NCBI GenBank assembly: GCA_020160935.1 | Contig: JAIUPL010000026.1 | Location: forward strand, 17,794-81,793 | From: Bacteroidota bacterium | GTDB lineage: Bacteria; Bacteroidota; Bacteroidia; Chitinophagales; Saprospiraceae | Direction of reading: 5' to 3' | Length of the DNA stretch: 64,000 nucleotides | Shown: one piece after another, positions 51,398 to 60,687 of the stretch | Position numbering within the stretch: the first letter of the stretch is position 1 | How the letters are laid out: every line of letters starts with the position of its first letter | Program-made: the position numbers and the translations under genes | Notes under the pieces: model-generated | Seen by the model: only the letters and a program-made list of their open reading frames with translations | Databases searched by the model: none | What the model was told of the DNA's origin: nothing

Positions 51398-53452
51398 TTA
51401 CATTTTTACGAAACGGCCTGTGATGCGGCGCCCGCCGTTTTCAGCCGTGATGAGGTACATGCCATTGTTCCAGTCGGCTACTGGCAAGTTCACCTGGCTT
51501 GGAGCCAGATTCCACTGCTGTTGCCAAACGATGCGGCCTGTGAGGTCGGTGATCTGAACGCGTGCATTGCTTTGCGTCAGTTCGCGGAACAGGATGCGTA
51601 CTTCCTGAGATGTCAGCGTAGGCATGACTTCCATCCAGGCGCCGGGACCTGCCAGTTCTGTAGCGCCGGATGTACAATCACTGGCGGTTGCGCAGGTACC
51701 CAGGCAGGTAGCCAGGGTGGTATCCTGCTGCACAGGCGACAGGAAGCGGTCGTTGAAATTTTCCGGATGGGCACAAGACAAGCCTGCAATAATTTCCTTG
51801 CAGGAGAAATCGGCACATGCGCCATTGGTAAAGGTGAAATAGCCACCGTAGCCGCGCTGGCGTTCGATTTGCAGGGTGTACACATTGTCAAGATCGTCGT
51901 CGTACATGCGGAAGCGTGGATTGGGCGCACCAAATTCAGCGCCACCAGCCAGGTACACACCACCCGGATCAGCAGTAGCGCCGTTGAGGCCGAGCGCGTA
52001 ATTGATTTTTACCGATTCGCCGCAGGCGTAGCAACTGTTGAAACACACCGGATCGAGTTCGACATCGCCGGAAAGGGCCAGTTTGCGGTTTACAAATACA
52101 TCGGAACCGGCAAATGTAACCTGCGCACAAGCGGAAGTGATGTCGAGATTTTCCTGAGCGGCCCAGTTGTCGAGGGTAAACTTGTATTCGTACAAACCCA
52201 CTGGCAGGCTCAGGGTAGTGCTGTAAATGCCGTCGCCATCGGCATCGCTCAGTTGGTTGGCATCGCCCGACCAACTGTTGAACGTACCGCTCACATATAC
52301 ATTGGAGAATGGGCTGCCATACTGGTTCATATTCACCGTGAACGTTACATCGGCGGAAGGAATGCCGCCGCCGCCACACACCTGAATATCGTCGAAGTAA
52401 TACGTCTGGTCGTTTGGAAATGCCGTGCCAAAGTCGAAGAACAATACAACGCGGTTGTAGGTATGTCCCGCAGCAGGTTCATTGGGCGTTTCAATGGAAG
52501 GCAGACTGGGGTCAAAACTCAGTTCTACCCATTCGTTTGCCACTTCAATGGGCTGTTGCAAAATCCAGGTGGGGCCGCCATCGGGCGAGTCTTCCAGTTT
52601 AAAGGCCAGGTTGCCCACGTGGTCGCTGTGCACTTTTATCTTGATGATGCCACCGTCGTTGAGCACCAGGGGCGTAGAGGGGCTTGGGTTGGAGAAAGCG
52701 CCAGCCCACACTTGCGAATTGGCCGGTTTGGAAAACTGATACACCGTAGCGCTGGTGTTGATACCCGTGGGATTCGGATTAGAGATTGTATTGCCTAGTT
52801 GTCCATCGATACTGCTGCCAAAATACTGAAATGCGGTAGAGGTAGCAGGATTTTCAAAATCGAGGATGTTGGTACACGACACCGGAATTTCCACCTGAAT
52901 ATCGTCGATGTACGATACCTGATCAGCAGAAGGGCTGACGCCAAAATCGACAAACAGCGTAACCGTTTGATAGATATGGCCGCCAGCAGGTTGGTTCGGT
53001 GGCTCAGCAGAAGGAATAGCCACATCGAATTCCAGTTTTTCCCAGCCATTCACCACGGTATTGGCTTGCGTTTGCAGCCAGTTCGGGCCACCATCGGAAG
53101 AGTTTTCAAGTTTGAGCGTCAGGTTACCGATGTGGTCGGAGTGAAACAGGATGGTTACTTTCGAACCTGCAGGAACACTGACTGCGGTAGCAGGGTTCGG
53201 GTTGGAAAATGCGCCGGCCCAGGTTTGAGCCCCTGCGGGTTTGCGAAATTCCAGCACGTTGGCGCTGGTATTGGCGCCTGTGGGGTTCGGATTGGCAAGG
53301 GTAACGGTCTGTTGGCCGTCGATGCTGCTGCCAAAATATTGGAACGTCGTAGTGGTTGCCGCAGATTCAAAGTCCAGAATAGTAGTTACCTGGGCTTGAA
53401 TTCCAGCAGCGAGCAATACGACAAGCAGGAAAACGGGTAATTTTTTTAACAT
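51398..53452 (-). CDS. T9SS-secreted protein with tandem jelly-roll and starch-binding-like domains
   Basis: This 684-residue protein has a signal (GIQAQ, about 21), two similar domains of about 170 residues each (TILDFESAATTTTFQYFGSS and NILDFENPATSTAFQYFGSS open them; both contain GNLxxKLE and a YIDDIQV or YFDDIQV ending), a CBM48-like beta domain at about 375-450 (VYVSGTFNSWSGDANQLSD), a cysteine-rich segment, and a type A T9SS sorting domain at about 610-684 (ITDLTGRIVWQQQWN, then MYLITAENGGRRITGRFVKM). It should be secreted by type IX and fixed at the surface. In the PUL it may bind beta-glucan. It starts divergently from the regulator, 204 bases away. Confidence 0.85.
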   Translation of the reverse strand: MLKKLPVFLLVVLLAAGIQAQVTTILDFESAATTTTFQYFGSSIDGQQTVTLANPNPTGANTSANVLEFRKPAGAQTWAGAFSNPNPATAVSVPAGSKVTILFHSDHIGNLTLKLENSSDGGPNWLQTQANTVVNGWEKLEFDVAIPSAEPPNQPAGGHIYQTVTLFVDFGVSPSADQVSYIDDIQVEIPVSCTNILDFENPATSTAFQYFGSSIDGQLGNTISNPNPTGINTSATVYQFSKPANSQVWAGAFSNPSPSTPLVLNDGGIIKIKVHSDHVGNLAFKLEDSPDGGPTWILQQPIEVANEWVELSFDPSLPSIETPNEPAAGHTYNRVVLFFDFGTAFPNDQTYYFDDIQVCGGGGIPSADVTFTVNMNQYGSPFSNVYVSGTFNSWSGDANQLSDADGDGIYSTTLSLPVGLYEYKFTLDNWAAQENLDITSACAQVTFAGSDVFVNRKLALSGDVELDPVCFNSCYACGESVKINYALGLNGATADPGGVYLAGGAEFGAPNPRFRMYDDDLDNVYTLQIERQRGYGGYFTFTNGACADFSCKEIIAGLSCAHPENFNDRFLSPVQQDTTLATCLGTCATASDCTSGATELAGPGAWMEVMPTLTSQEVRILFRELTQSNARVQITDLTGRIVWQQQWNLAPSQVNLPVADWNNGMYLITAENGGRRITGRFVKM

Positions 53453-53656
53453 GGTTAAGCAGTTTAGTTTTTAAAATTTCATTCTGCCAGTTGCAAAATT
53501 TGTTTCACAAAATTATGCTACTGTCCACGCACACCAATAATAAAAGCATACTACAACAATGCACGACGCGTAAAAAACACTACGCGAATAGTACGACAAG
53601 CATACATTTTGGCTCGCTCCTGCTATTGTTTTAAATGCTGTATCTTGGCGACGCGT

Positions 53657-56539
53657 ATGAAGAATTACAAGGTGGGCTTTTTCTGCTTGTTGCTGTTGGT
53701 ATATACGCCAACAGCCAGTGCTCAGTCTGTCAACATGGGCCTGCCACCTGTTACGCACTTTGCAAAAACGGCCTACCAGGCAGGCACCCAGTCATGGGAT
53801 ATTGGGCAGGATCAGCGCGGATTTATTTTTCTTGCCAACAATGAGGGGTTGCTCTGTTACAACGGAAACACCTGGCATTGCTACCCCATTTCCAATGGCA
53901 CCTGTGTGCGTTCGCTGGCTATCGACAGCAGCCAGCAACGGATATATGTAGGCGGACAGGGTGAATTGGGTTTTTTCAGCCCCGATATTTCGGGAAAACT
54001 GGTGTATCATTCGCTCAATCCAGTCATTCCGGATGCCGAGCGGGGTTTTGGCGATGTTTGGGATATCGTCTTTTTTCAGGGCGCTTACTTTTTCTCCACC
54101 GCCGACCGGGTTTTCCGTATTCAGGAAAATCAATGCACGGTGTATCGCCCTTTGGGGTATATACAACACCTGGAAGCCGTTGGTAATCGACTGCTGTTGA
54201 ACAGTAGCGACACGGGTATGCTGTATTTCAATGGCCAGGGTTTTGTGCCTTTTTGTGCCGGGCCGCCCGGGGTAGTTACCGCCATGCTGCCCTGGCAAGG
54301 CGATACGGTGCTGATTACCACGCTCAAAAATGGCATTTTCGTGCTGGTAGGCGACCGACTTAGTACCTGGAATACGGCAGCAGACCCATTTCTCAAAGAA
54401 AAAAGAATCTACACAGCCGCCCTTCTGGGCAAGGACCGTATTGCACTGGGTACTACACTGGGCGGCCTTGTGGTGCTTCAATCGAACCGTCGCCCCGAAT
54501 ACTGGCTGCGCAAAGGATCTGGCTTGCAATACAACAATATTCTGAGCGTATCGCCCGATCGGGCTGGCAACCTCTGGCTCGGACTAGACAATGGCATCGA
54601 CTATGTAGAAATGAATGCGCCGTTTTACCGGATTTCGCCCGATGGCGACCTGGAAGGCGCAGGATATTGCGCACGGCTTTCGGGCGGAAGGCTTTACCTG
54701 GGCACTTCCAACGGGCTGTATGGCACTGCCTGGCAGCAGTATTTCAATCCGTTTGTGGTACAGCCCTTCCAGAGCGTATCGGGCACCACCGGGCAGGTAT
54801 GGGGCCTCAATGAAGTAAGCGACGCCTTCCTCATGGGGCACCATGAAGGCGCATTCCGAATTGAAGGATATACGGCCAGCCCGCTAAACAACCGTACAGG
54901 CACCTGGCGCTACCTCCAATTGAACGATACCGTGCTGGTAGCCGGTCAATACGATGGCTTGTCATTACTCACACGCCACCCGGGCGGCGCATGGCAATGG
55001 CGTGGGAAAGTGGCGGGCATGGAAGAATCGTGCCGTATTCTGGCCCCCGAAAATGACTCTACCATGTGGATGTCGCACCCGTATCGGGGTGTGTTTAAAA
55101 TTGTTTTTCAGCGCGGATTCCGTCAGGTAAGCGTTCAGCGCTACGGACAGGCGGAAGGCTTGCCATCCGATTTGTTTAATTACGTTTTTTTCATTGGCGG
55201 GCGGGCCCTGGTGGCCGGCGAACACGGCCTGTTTCGGTACGATGCGGGGAGCAATCGTTTTGTTTCGGATACAGCATTTGACGAACAACTGGGCAAAACC
55301 AAACGCACCCGTTTGCTACAGGAAGACCCTGCGGGAAATATCTGGTTTGTAACAGGCGAGGAAACAGGCGTACTTTGGATACGCGATGAAGGGTTGGGCA
55401 AAAAAATCAGGCGGCAGGTGTTTCCACAACTCAACGGACAAATCGTAGGCGGTTTTGAACACATCTATTGCCTGGATATGCAAAACTTCTTTTTTGGAAC
55501 GGAAAAAGGGTTTATGCACCTGAATACGCAGCGTTTGAGCACCGATCAGGAAAAATTCCAGGTTGTCATCAACGGCGTCCGCATCCCGCAAGCCGCTGAC
55601 AGCGTGGTGTATGGCGGTTTCCGTGGACAAGGAATAAAGGAGGTCGTACTACCCTATCAGAACAACCGGATTGTTATTTCCTATGCTGCTACAGTGTTTG
55701 GCGACAGCCGTAGAATTCAATACAACACACGTCTGGAAGGGCTCGAACGGGAATGGTCGGGCTGGTCGTCTCAAATGGAGCGGGATTTCTCGCATTTACC
55801 CGCCGGAACCTATCGCCTGCTCGTAAAAGCGCGTTCGGAAACGGGGCTGGAAAGTGCGGTGGAATACTTTTCATTCCGGATTTTGCCGCCCTGGTATGCC
55901 AGCAACTGGGCATTTTTCTTTTACCTGCTGCTGTTTGCCGGATTGCTCACAATGCTGATTCGTTCGCAACGCAAACGTTTCGAACGCGAAAAAGCGGAAC
56001 TCACCCGCTCACACCAGCAAAAGGAGGCCCTGCACCTGCAACGCGCCGAGCAAACGGAACAGGAACTGATTCGGGTGCAAAATGAAAAACTGGAAGCGGA
56101 AGTGCAGCACAAAAACGAAGAACTGGCCCTCGCTACCATGCACCTCGTGCAAAAGGGCGAGTTGATTGCTACCATACAGGAAGCACTGGAGCGCATTCTG
56201 CAAAATGTACAACAACCAGCCGTACAACGCCAGGAACTGCAACGACTGCTTCGGGTTTTGCAGGTAGATACTCGCACCGATCAGGACTGGGAACAGTTTG
56301 CCGTTCACTTCGATCAGGTGTACCGCGATTTTTTGCAACGCCTGCGCGAACGTTTTTCCCAACTCAGCCCAAACGACTACCGCCTGTGCGCCTACTTGCG
56401 TATGAACCTCAATACCAAGGAAATTGCCCACCTCATGAATATTTCCGTACGCGGGGTGGAAGGCAGCCGATACCGGCTCCGGCGAAAATTGAACTTGCCC
56501 AATGATGCGAATTTGGTGGATTTTTTGATGAGTGTGTGA
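53657..56539 (+). CDS. Membrane-tethered propeller/Y_Y_Y sensor with LuxR-type HTH
   Basis: This 960-residue regulator likely senses glycan in the periplasm and activates the PUL. It has a signal (TASAQ, about 22), a long run of two-component-regulator-propeller-like repeats (about 40-640), a Y_Y_Y domain at about 660-735 (RIVISYAATVFGDSRRIQYN), one membrane helix at about 745-765, a coiled coil with many Gln, Glu and Arg (about 770-850), and a C-terminal helix-turn-helix (LSPNDYRLCAYLRMNLNTKE, then GVEGSRYRLRRKLNL, about 900-950). There is no histidine kinase domain. I place the start at 53657, before the signal peptide. The divergent arrangement with the PUL supports its job; direct binding remains inference. 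Confidence 0.87.
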   Translation: MKNYKVGFFCLLLLVYTPTASAQSVNMGLPPVTHFAKTAYQAGTQSWDIGQDQRGFIFLANNEGLLCYNGNTWHCYPISNGTCVRSLAIDSSQQRIYVGGQGELGFFSPDISGKLVYHSLNPVIPDAERGFGDVWDIVFFQGAYFFSTADRVFRIQENQCTVYRPLGYIQHLEAVGNRLLLNSSDTGMLYFNGQGFVPFCAGPPGVVTAMLPWQGDTVLITTLKNGIFVLVGDRLSTWNTAADPFLKEKRIYTAALLGKDRIALGTTLGGLVVLQSNRRPEYWLRKGSGLQYNNILSVSPDRAGNLWLGLDNGIDYVEMNAPFYRISPDGDLEGAGYCARLSGGRLYLGTSNGLYGTAWQQYFNPFVVQPFQSVSGTTGQVWGLNEVSDAFLMGHHEGAFRIEGYTASPLNNRTGTWRYLQLNDTVLVAGQYDGLSLLTRHPGGAWQWRGKVAGMEESCRILAPENDSTMWMSHPYRGVFKIVFQRGFRQVSVQRYGQAEGLPSDLFNYVFFIGGRALVAGEHGLFRYDAGSNRFVSDTAFDEQLGKTKRTRLLQEDPAGNIWFVTGEETGVLWIRDEGLGKKIRRQVFPQLNGQIVGGFEHIYCLDMQNFFFGTEKGFMHLNTQRLSTDQEKFQVVINGVRIPQAADSVVYGGFRGQGIKEVVLPYQNNRIVISYAATVFGDSRRIQYNTRLEGLEREWSGWSSQMERDFSHLPAGTYRLLVKARSETGLESAVEYFSFRILPPWYASNWAFFFYLLLFAGLLTMLIRSQRKRFEREKAELTRSHQQKEALHLQRAEQTEQELIRVQNEKLEAEVQHKNEELALATMHLVQKGELIATIQEALERILQNVQQPAVQRQELQRLLRVLQVDTRTDQDWEQFAVHFDQVYRDFLQRLRERFSQLSPNDYRLCAYLRMNLNTKEIAHLMNISVRGVEGSRYRLRRKLNLPNDANLVDFLMSV

Positions 56540-56542
56540 AAG

Positions 56543-56663
56543 AAGTCCTGAGTCCTAAGTCCTAAGTCCGTAGAGTACACCTGATTACACTTGGCTTATT
56601 TAAAAAGAATACAAAGGGTAATCAGGTGTACTCTACGGACTTAGGACTTAGGACTCAGGACTT
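56543..56663. repeat. Perfect 45-bp palindrome of AGTCCTG/A heptamers with GTAGAGTACACC core
   Basis: Arms 56543-56587 and 56619-56663 are exact reverse complements. Each has AGTCCTG, AGTCCTA, AGTCCTA in the same order, then CCGTAGAGTACACCTGATTA. The 31-base loop is not repeated. It lies between the stops of the convergent regulator and permease genes; the right end includes the TAA of the permease. Confidence 0.95.
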
Positions 56664-58068
56664 ACGACTTTTCATACCCCACCCTCGGGTCCACCCAGGC
56701 ATACAACACATCCGCCACAAGGCTTCCAAAGATGGTGAGAGCGGCCGAAATCATCAGAATGGCGTAGAGGACGGGGTAATCCTGGTTCATGAATGCCGAC
56801 TGGATTTTGGAGCCCATGCCGGGGTAGTTGAACAGGTGTTCGATAACCAGAGAGCCACTGAAAATGACAGGAAATACAGTACCAAAAATGGTAATGAGAG
56901 GGAAAAGGGCATTTTTTAACGCATGTTTCCGGAACACAACTTTTTCACTCAGCCCTTTGGCGCGCGCCGTTTTGATATACTCCTGGTCCAGCACTTCCAG
57001 CATGCTGCTGCGCATCTGAAGCGCAAGAATGGCAAGGATGTGAATCAACAGGGTGAATATCGGCAGAATCAGTTTATCTGCATGTTTTCCAAGCCACCGC
57101 AGAAACGACGTACCAGGCGTCCAGGCATCTACCGACACACCTTTGATCCAGAACAGGCCCATGCCAGGCGTAGCAAATGCCAGAATAAGCAGGCTGCCAA
57201 ACCAGAATACCGGAAAGGCATACAGCGTGAGCAACAGGTTTTTGCTGCGTCGGTCGAAGGGCCTGTTTTTATACCGTGCCATGCGCATACCCAGCGGTAT
57301 GGAAATCAAATACGCCAGTAAAATAGCCAGCCCGTTGAGGGCAAGTGTAGGCAACAGTCGGCCATTTATTTCATCATGTACCGGCCGCTTGTTGATGAGA
57401 GAAGTTCCCAGTTCGCCAGTAAAAAAACCCGTCATCCAGCGATGGTACTGATTATCGAATCCATGCCAATATATTGCCGGCATGGGCATCCCTTTGTCAG
57501 ATGCAGCCTGATGCAAGGCTCTGGCAGATGCCATCAGCGAGTCGAGCGCCTCCAGCATGGGCGCCGGTGCAGGCAGAGTCTGAATAGATTGCCGCGCCTG
57601 GTACAGCGCCGAATCCAGCAGGGCAAGTCGATCCACTAGTTCCAGGTTGCTGACGGCATATCGAAGTGCCGTTTTGGCGGGCAATGAATCGGGTACCTCT
57701 CCGGTCAGTCGCAGGATTTCAGACAGGCGGTGGTCATATGTATCCACCAGCGGCCAATTGGCCGTTTGCGCGCTGAGGTGCGCCATGCGGTATCTGCGGG
57801 CAGGCGGAAAAACGCGGTACAACGTATCAGGGTACGCCGTGGTGGTAACGGTAAAGTAAAATGCCGGGCGATCGAGGCCCAGTTTTGTGGCTTTCAGGTG
57901 ATAGTTTTTCGCTTGCCCTTCCGGATCAAAAGCCGCTGTAAATTCGGAACCGTAAATAGCCACCACCGGGTCGACGGGGGCACATTGATTCAATGCAAAA
58001 ACCACCCAGGATACAACGATCAAGGTGGGTATAGAAAGCAAAATGCGACGAATCAGGTAGGAAAACAT
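56662..58068 (-). CDS. OppB/DppB-type ABC transporter permease with long periplasmic insertion
   Basis: This 468-residue inner-membrane protein belongs to the peptide ABC importer permeases. The first helix (about 9-30) starts LIRRILLSIPTLIVVSWVVF; the family core follows from FFTGELGTSLINKRPV at about 218 to the EAA-loop region QEYIKTARAKGLSEKVVFRK, and ends DVLYAWVDPRVGYEKS. About 130 extra residues (about 80-210), Leu/Ala-rich, lie between helices 1 and 2, where family members are usually about 65. No other components of the ABC system are next to it. The last two codons and stop come from the repeat. Confidence 0.9.
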   Translation of the reverse strand: MFSYLIRRILLSIPTLIVVSWVVFALNQCAPVDPVVAIYGSEFTAAFDPEGQAKNYHLKATKLGLDRPAFYFTVTTTAYPDTLYRVFPPARRYRMAHLSAQTANWPLVDTYDHRLSEILRLTGEVPDSLPAKTALRYAVSNLELVDRLALLDSALYQARQSIQTLPAPAPMLEALDSLMASARALHQAASDKGMPMPAIYWHGFDNQYHRWMTGFFTGELGTSLINKRPVHDEINGRLLPTLALNGLAILLAYLISIPLGMRMARYKNRPFDRRSKNLLLTLYAFPVFWFGSLLILAFATPGMGLFWIKGVSVDAWTPGTSFLRWLGKHADKLILPIFTLLIHILAILALQMRSSMLEVLDQEYIKTARAKGLSEKVVFRKHALKNALFPLITIFGTVFPVIFSGSLVIEHLFNYPGMGSKIQSAFMNQDYPVLYAILMISAALTIFGSLVADVLYAWVDPRVGYEKS

Positions 58069-58205
58069 GCGTTTGCAGCGCCCGGTATTTCAGAAAACGT
58101 GATGCAAGGTATTGCGCGTACCCCGATTCTCCAAACAGCGTTTGCAGCAGTTGGTTTCAGGGGGCGCGCCTGCCTGACTGGCAGTCAATCTGAATGGGTT
58201 TGGAA

Positions 58206-58243
58206 TAAAAAAGACCTATAAGGTTTTTGAAACCTTATAGGTC
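58206..58243 (-). terminator. Terminator hairpin GACCTATAAGGTTT
   Basis: The stem GACCTATAAGGTTT (58213-58226) pairs perfectly with 58230-58243 around a three-base loop; on the minus strand a run of six T follows at once. It fits an intrinsic terminator 58 bases after the stop of the leftward lipoprotein gene. Confidence 0.85.
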
Positions 58244-58300
58244 TAAAGTCATCGCAAACAGCATAAAACGAAACGCTGTCAACAAAGACAAGGGGCAGGC

Positions 58301-59494
58301 TTACAAAATCGCCCGGTTGCGACGCAGTTCATCGCGCAGGTTGGGTTTGATCCGTTCGGCAGCCTGTACCAGCATATCTTCATCAGCCGGGAATGGCAGC
58401 GGGCGGTTGCCGATGCGGAGGCGCGAGTCGCGGCTCAGAGCGCGTTCATCGCCGCTGAACGTGCTGGCGTAGTTTTCAAACAACACCTCGGTACCCATAT
58501 CGCGGGTATCCATCAGCACCTTGCGCGAGAGGTCGTAAATTTCAACATAACCCGTCAGGCGAGCGGCCTTGGTTTGGTACACCTCCACTACGTTGGCGCG
58601 AATGCGGACGTACCGGGGGCGTTTCACGTCATTGCCCAGCGAGTCTTTCAGTACATTGCCTTTCGCATCGAGTACATATTCGAATCCGTCTTCGATTTCT
58701 TTCTCGTCGATGTAGTTGCGTTCATTCACACGCTCGGGGCTGATGTCGATGTTGCGCACTTTGAACGTGGCTTTGTAGTCATACTGTACCCCCGATTTTT
58801 CCTCGAAGAAATATTCTTTCCAGTCGCTGTCGAGGTCTTGTTTTCCGATGTTCATCAGGCGCTCGGCAAACTGGCGTGGCAGCACGGTGTTCGACTGATT
58901 TTTCATTTCAAACAAGATGTACGAAGTACCCAGGTTGCGGGCAGTAGCCATCAGTTCGTTTTTGTCTTTGTAATCGCGGTAGTAGTGGCTTTCGAGGTCA
59001 CACAGGGCGTAGTAAGCGTCGCGGGCAGCGAGTTTGTCGCCGCGTTCTCCTTTGGCAATCAATTCTTTGGCTTGGTTATACAGGTGGTCGGCGGCTTTCT
59101 GGCGGCTTTCACTTTCGAGGCGGGCAATGTCTACCAGTTCGAAACGGGCGGCATACCCGTCTTTGGATTGCAGCGGCATCAGAGGCGTTACTTTATTCTG
59201 ACGATCGCGGATATTGCGGTGGATCGCATTTACACGTTCCCAGTTTTCGGGGCGGTTTTCGGCTACCAGGTGATCGATGGCATCCAGGTCGCGGGCCTGT
59301 GCTTTTTGGAAAGCCACTTCAAGACCTTGTACATATTCTGTTTTCTTTTTCGATTTGCCCTGTAATTTGCGGACGCAAAAATCGATGGCGCTGTCGTAAT
59401 CGCCCGATTCAGCGAATTTCTGGGCAGTGTGGCAGGCAGTGAGTACAAAACTCAGTAAAAACAGGTTGGCGAGCAATCGGATACCGGTGTTCAT
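58301..59494 (-). CDS. Lipoprotein with TPR-like helices
   Basis: The 397-residue lipoprotein (lipobox LTAC-H, cysteine about 21) has a helical first half with TPR-like pairs (KFAESGDYDSAIDFCVRKLQ, then DAYYALCDLESHYYRDYKD) and a second half with longer strands (VRIRANVVEVYQTKAARLTG). I do not recognise a named family; proteins of this form occur in Bacteroidota as conserved lipoproteins of unknown role. It is a single gene with a proper terminator, divergent from murQ, and may have a scaffold role in the envelope. Confidence 0.75.
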   Translation of the reverse strand: MNTGIRLLANLFLLSFVLTACHTAQKFAESGDYDSAIDFCVRKLQGKSKKKTEYVQGLEVAFQKAQARDLDAIDHLVAENRPENWERVNAIHRNIRDRQNKVTPLMPLQSKDGYAARFELVDIARLESESRQKAADHLYNQAKELIAKGERGDKLAARDAYYALCDLESHYYRDYKDKNELMATARNLGTSYILFEMKNQSNTVLPRQFAERLMNIGKQDLDSDWKEYFFEEKSGVQYDYKATFKVRNIDISPERVNERNYIDEKEIEDGFEYVLDAKGNVLKDSLGNDVKRPRYVRIRANVVEVYQTKAARLTGYVEIYDLSRKVLMDTRDMGTEVLFENYASTFSGDERALSRDSRLRIGNRPLPFPADEDMLVQAAERIKPNLRDELRRNRAIL

Positions 59495-59640
59495 ATTATT
59501 TCGTTTTGATTGTTTTCAAAATCTGCCTGCAAGATGTAGGTGATGGTTCGAACGGAACTTTTAAAACCTGTTAGAGGAATTTGAAAATTTGTTAAAATTG
59601 AAAACGGCTTGTAAACAGCCCTTAATTTTTAGCCAATAAC

Positions 59641-60465
59641 ATGGAGAAAATCACCGAATCAGCCTCGCACTACCGCCACCTGGAGCAGATGAGCGTGGCT
59701 GAATTACTGGAAAATATCAACCGCGAAGACCAAACAGTACCCCTGGCTGTGCAAAAAGCGCTGCCTCAAATCGAAGCGTTGGTGTCGGCCATCGTGCCAA
59801 AAATGCGCGAAGGCGGCCGACTCTTTTACATCGGCGCCGGCACCAGCGGCCGGCTCGGCGTGCTCGACGCCTCGGAAATACCGCCTACTTTCGGAGCCCC
59901 GCCCGACTGGGTGATCGGCCTGATCGCCGGTGGCGACCGCGCTATCCGCAACCCGGTGGAGCACGCAGAAGACAACACAGAACAGGCCTGGATCGATTTG
60001 CAGGCCTGGCAGCCCGATGCGCTCGATACAGTGGTGGGCATTGCCGCTTCGGGTACCACACCTTATGTTGTGAGCGGCCTCCGCGCCTGTCGGCAACACG
60101 GTATCAGCACAGGTTGCATCACCTGCAATCCCGGCGCGCCGATCCTTGCGGAGGCCGATTATCCCGTGCTGGCAGTGGTAGGCCCGGAGTTTGTGACGGG
60201 TAGCAGCCGCATGAAAGCCGGTACCGCACAAAAACTCATCCTCAACATGATTACCACTTCCGTGATGATCCAACTCGGCCGCGTGCAGGACAACCGCATG
60301 GTGGATATGAAACTCTCGAATGCCAAACTGGTCGACCGTGGCACCCGAATGATCGTACAAAGCACTCAAATGGACTATGAAGCCGCCAAAGCCCTGCTGC
60401 TGAAGTGTGGGAGCGTGAGAGCGGCTTTAATAGAGCGTGAGAGGGTGAGAGATGTGAGAGGGTGA
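59641..60465 (+). CDS. murQ: N-acetylmuramic acid 6-phosphate etherase MurQ
   Basis: This 274-residue enzyme splits the lactyl ether of MurNAc-6-phosphate to GlcNAc-6-phosphate and D-lactate in cell-wall recycling. The SIS fold carries FYIGAGTSGRLGVLDASE at about 60-77, PPTFGAPPDWVIGLIAGGD, and the C-terminal GSSRMKAGTAQKLILNM at about 187-203. The final residues RERVRDVRG and TGA are read from GTGAGAG units of the following palindrome; relatives end or go on differently after LLLKCGSVRAAL. The active-site region is complete, so it may still work. Confidence 0.93.
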   Translation: MEKITESASHYRHLEQMSVAELLENINREDQTVPLAVQKALPQIEALVSAIVPKMREGGRLFYIGAGTSGRLGVLDASEIPPTFGAPPDWVIGLIAGGDRAIRNPVEHAEDNTEQAWIDLQAWQPDALDTVVGIAASGTTPYVVSGLRACRQHGISTGCITCNPGAPILAEADYPVLAVVGPEFVTGSSRMKAGTAQKLILNMITTSVMIQLGRVQDNRMVDMKLSNAKLVDRGTRMIVQSTQMDYEAAKALLLKCGSVRAALIERERVRDVRG

Positions 60466-60682
60466 GAGAGTGAGAGAGTGAGAGATGTGAGAGAGTGAGA
60501 GATGTGAGAGAGTGAGAGATGTGAGAGTTCGTAGAGTACACCGTTTCACTCTAGAATTTTTTAGCACATAGCGGTGTACTCTACGAACTCTCACATCTCT
60601 CACCCTCTCACATCTCTCACCCTCTCACATCTCTCACGCTCTCACTTCTCTCACGCTCTCACTTTCTCACACTCTCACCTCT
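60411..60682. repeat. GTGAGAG palindrome with GTAGAGTACACCG core, reaching into murQ
   Basis: About ten GTGAGAG units to 60530, the core GTAGAGTACACCG (60531-60543), a 28-base loop, CGGTGTACTCTAC (60572-60584) and ten complementary units up to 60682. The left arm overlaps the last codons of murQ, and the right arm ends six bases before the next start. The loop is near-identical to that of the element at 61.7 kb. Confidence 0.92.
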
Positions 60683-60687
60683 ACAGC

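Noticed and set aside
60574..60687. An N-terminal extension of the second Gfo/Idh/MocA protein (MYSTNSHISHP...).
   Set aside because: It is a translation of the CTCTCAC repeat arm. The Rossmann fold begins directly at the ATG at 60688.
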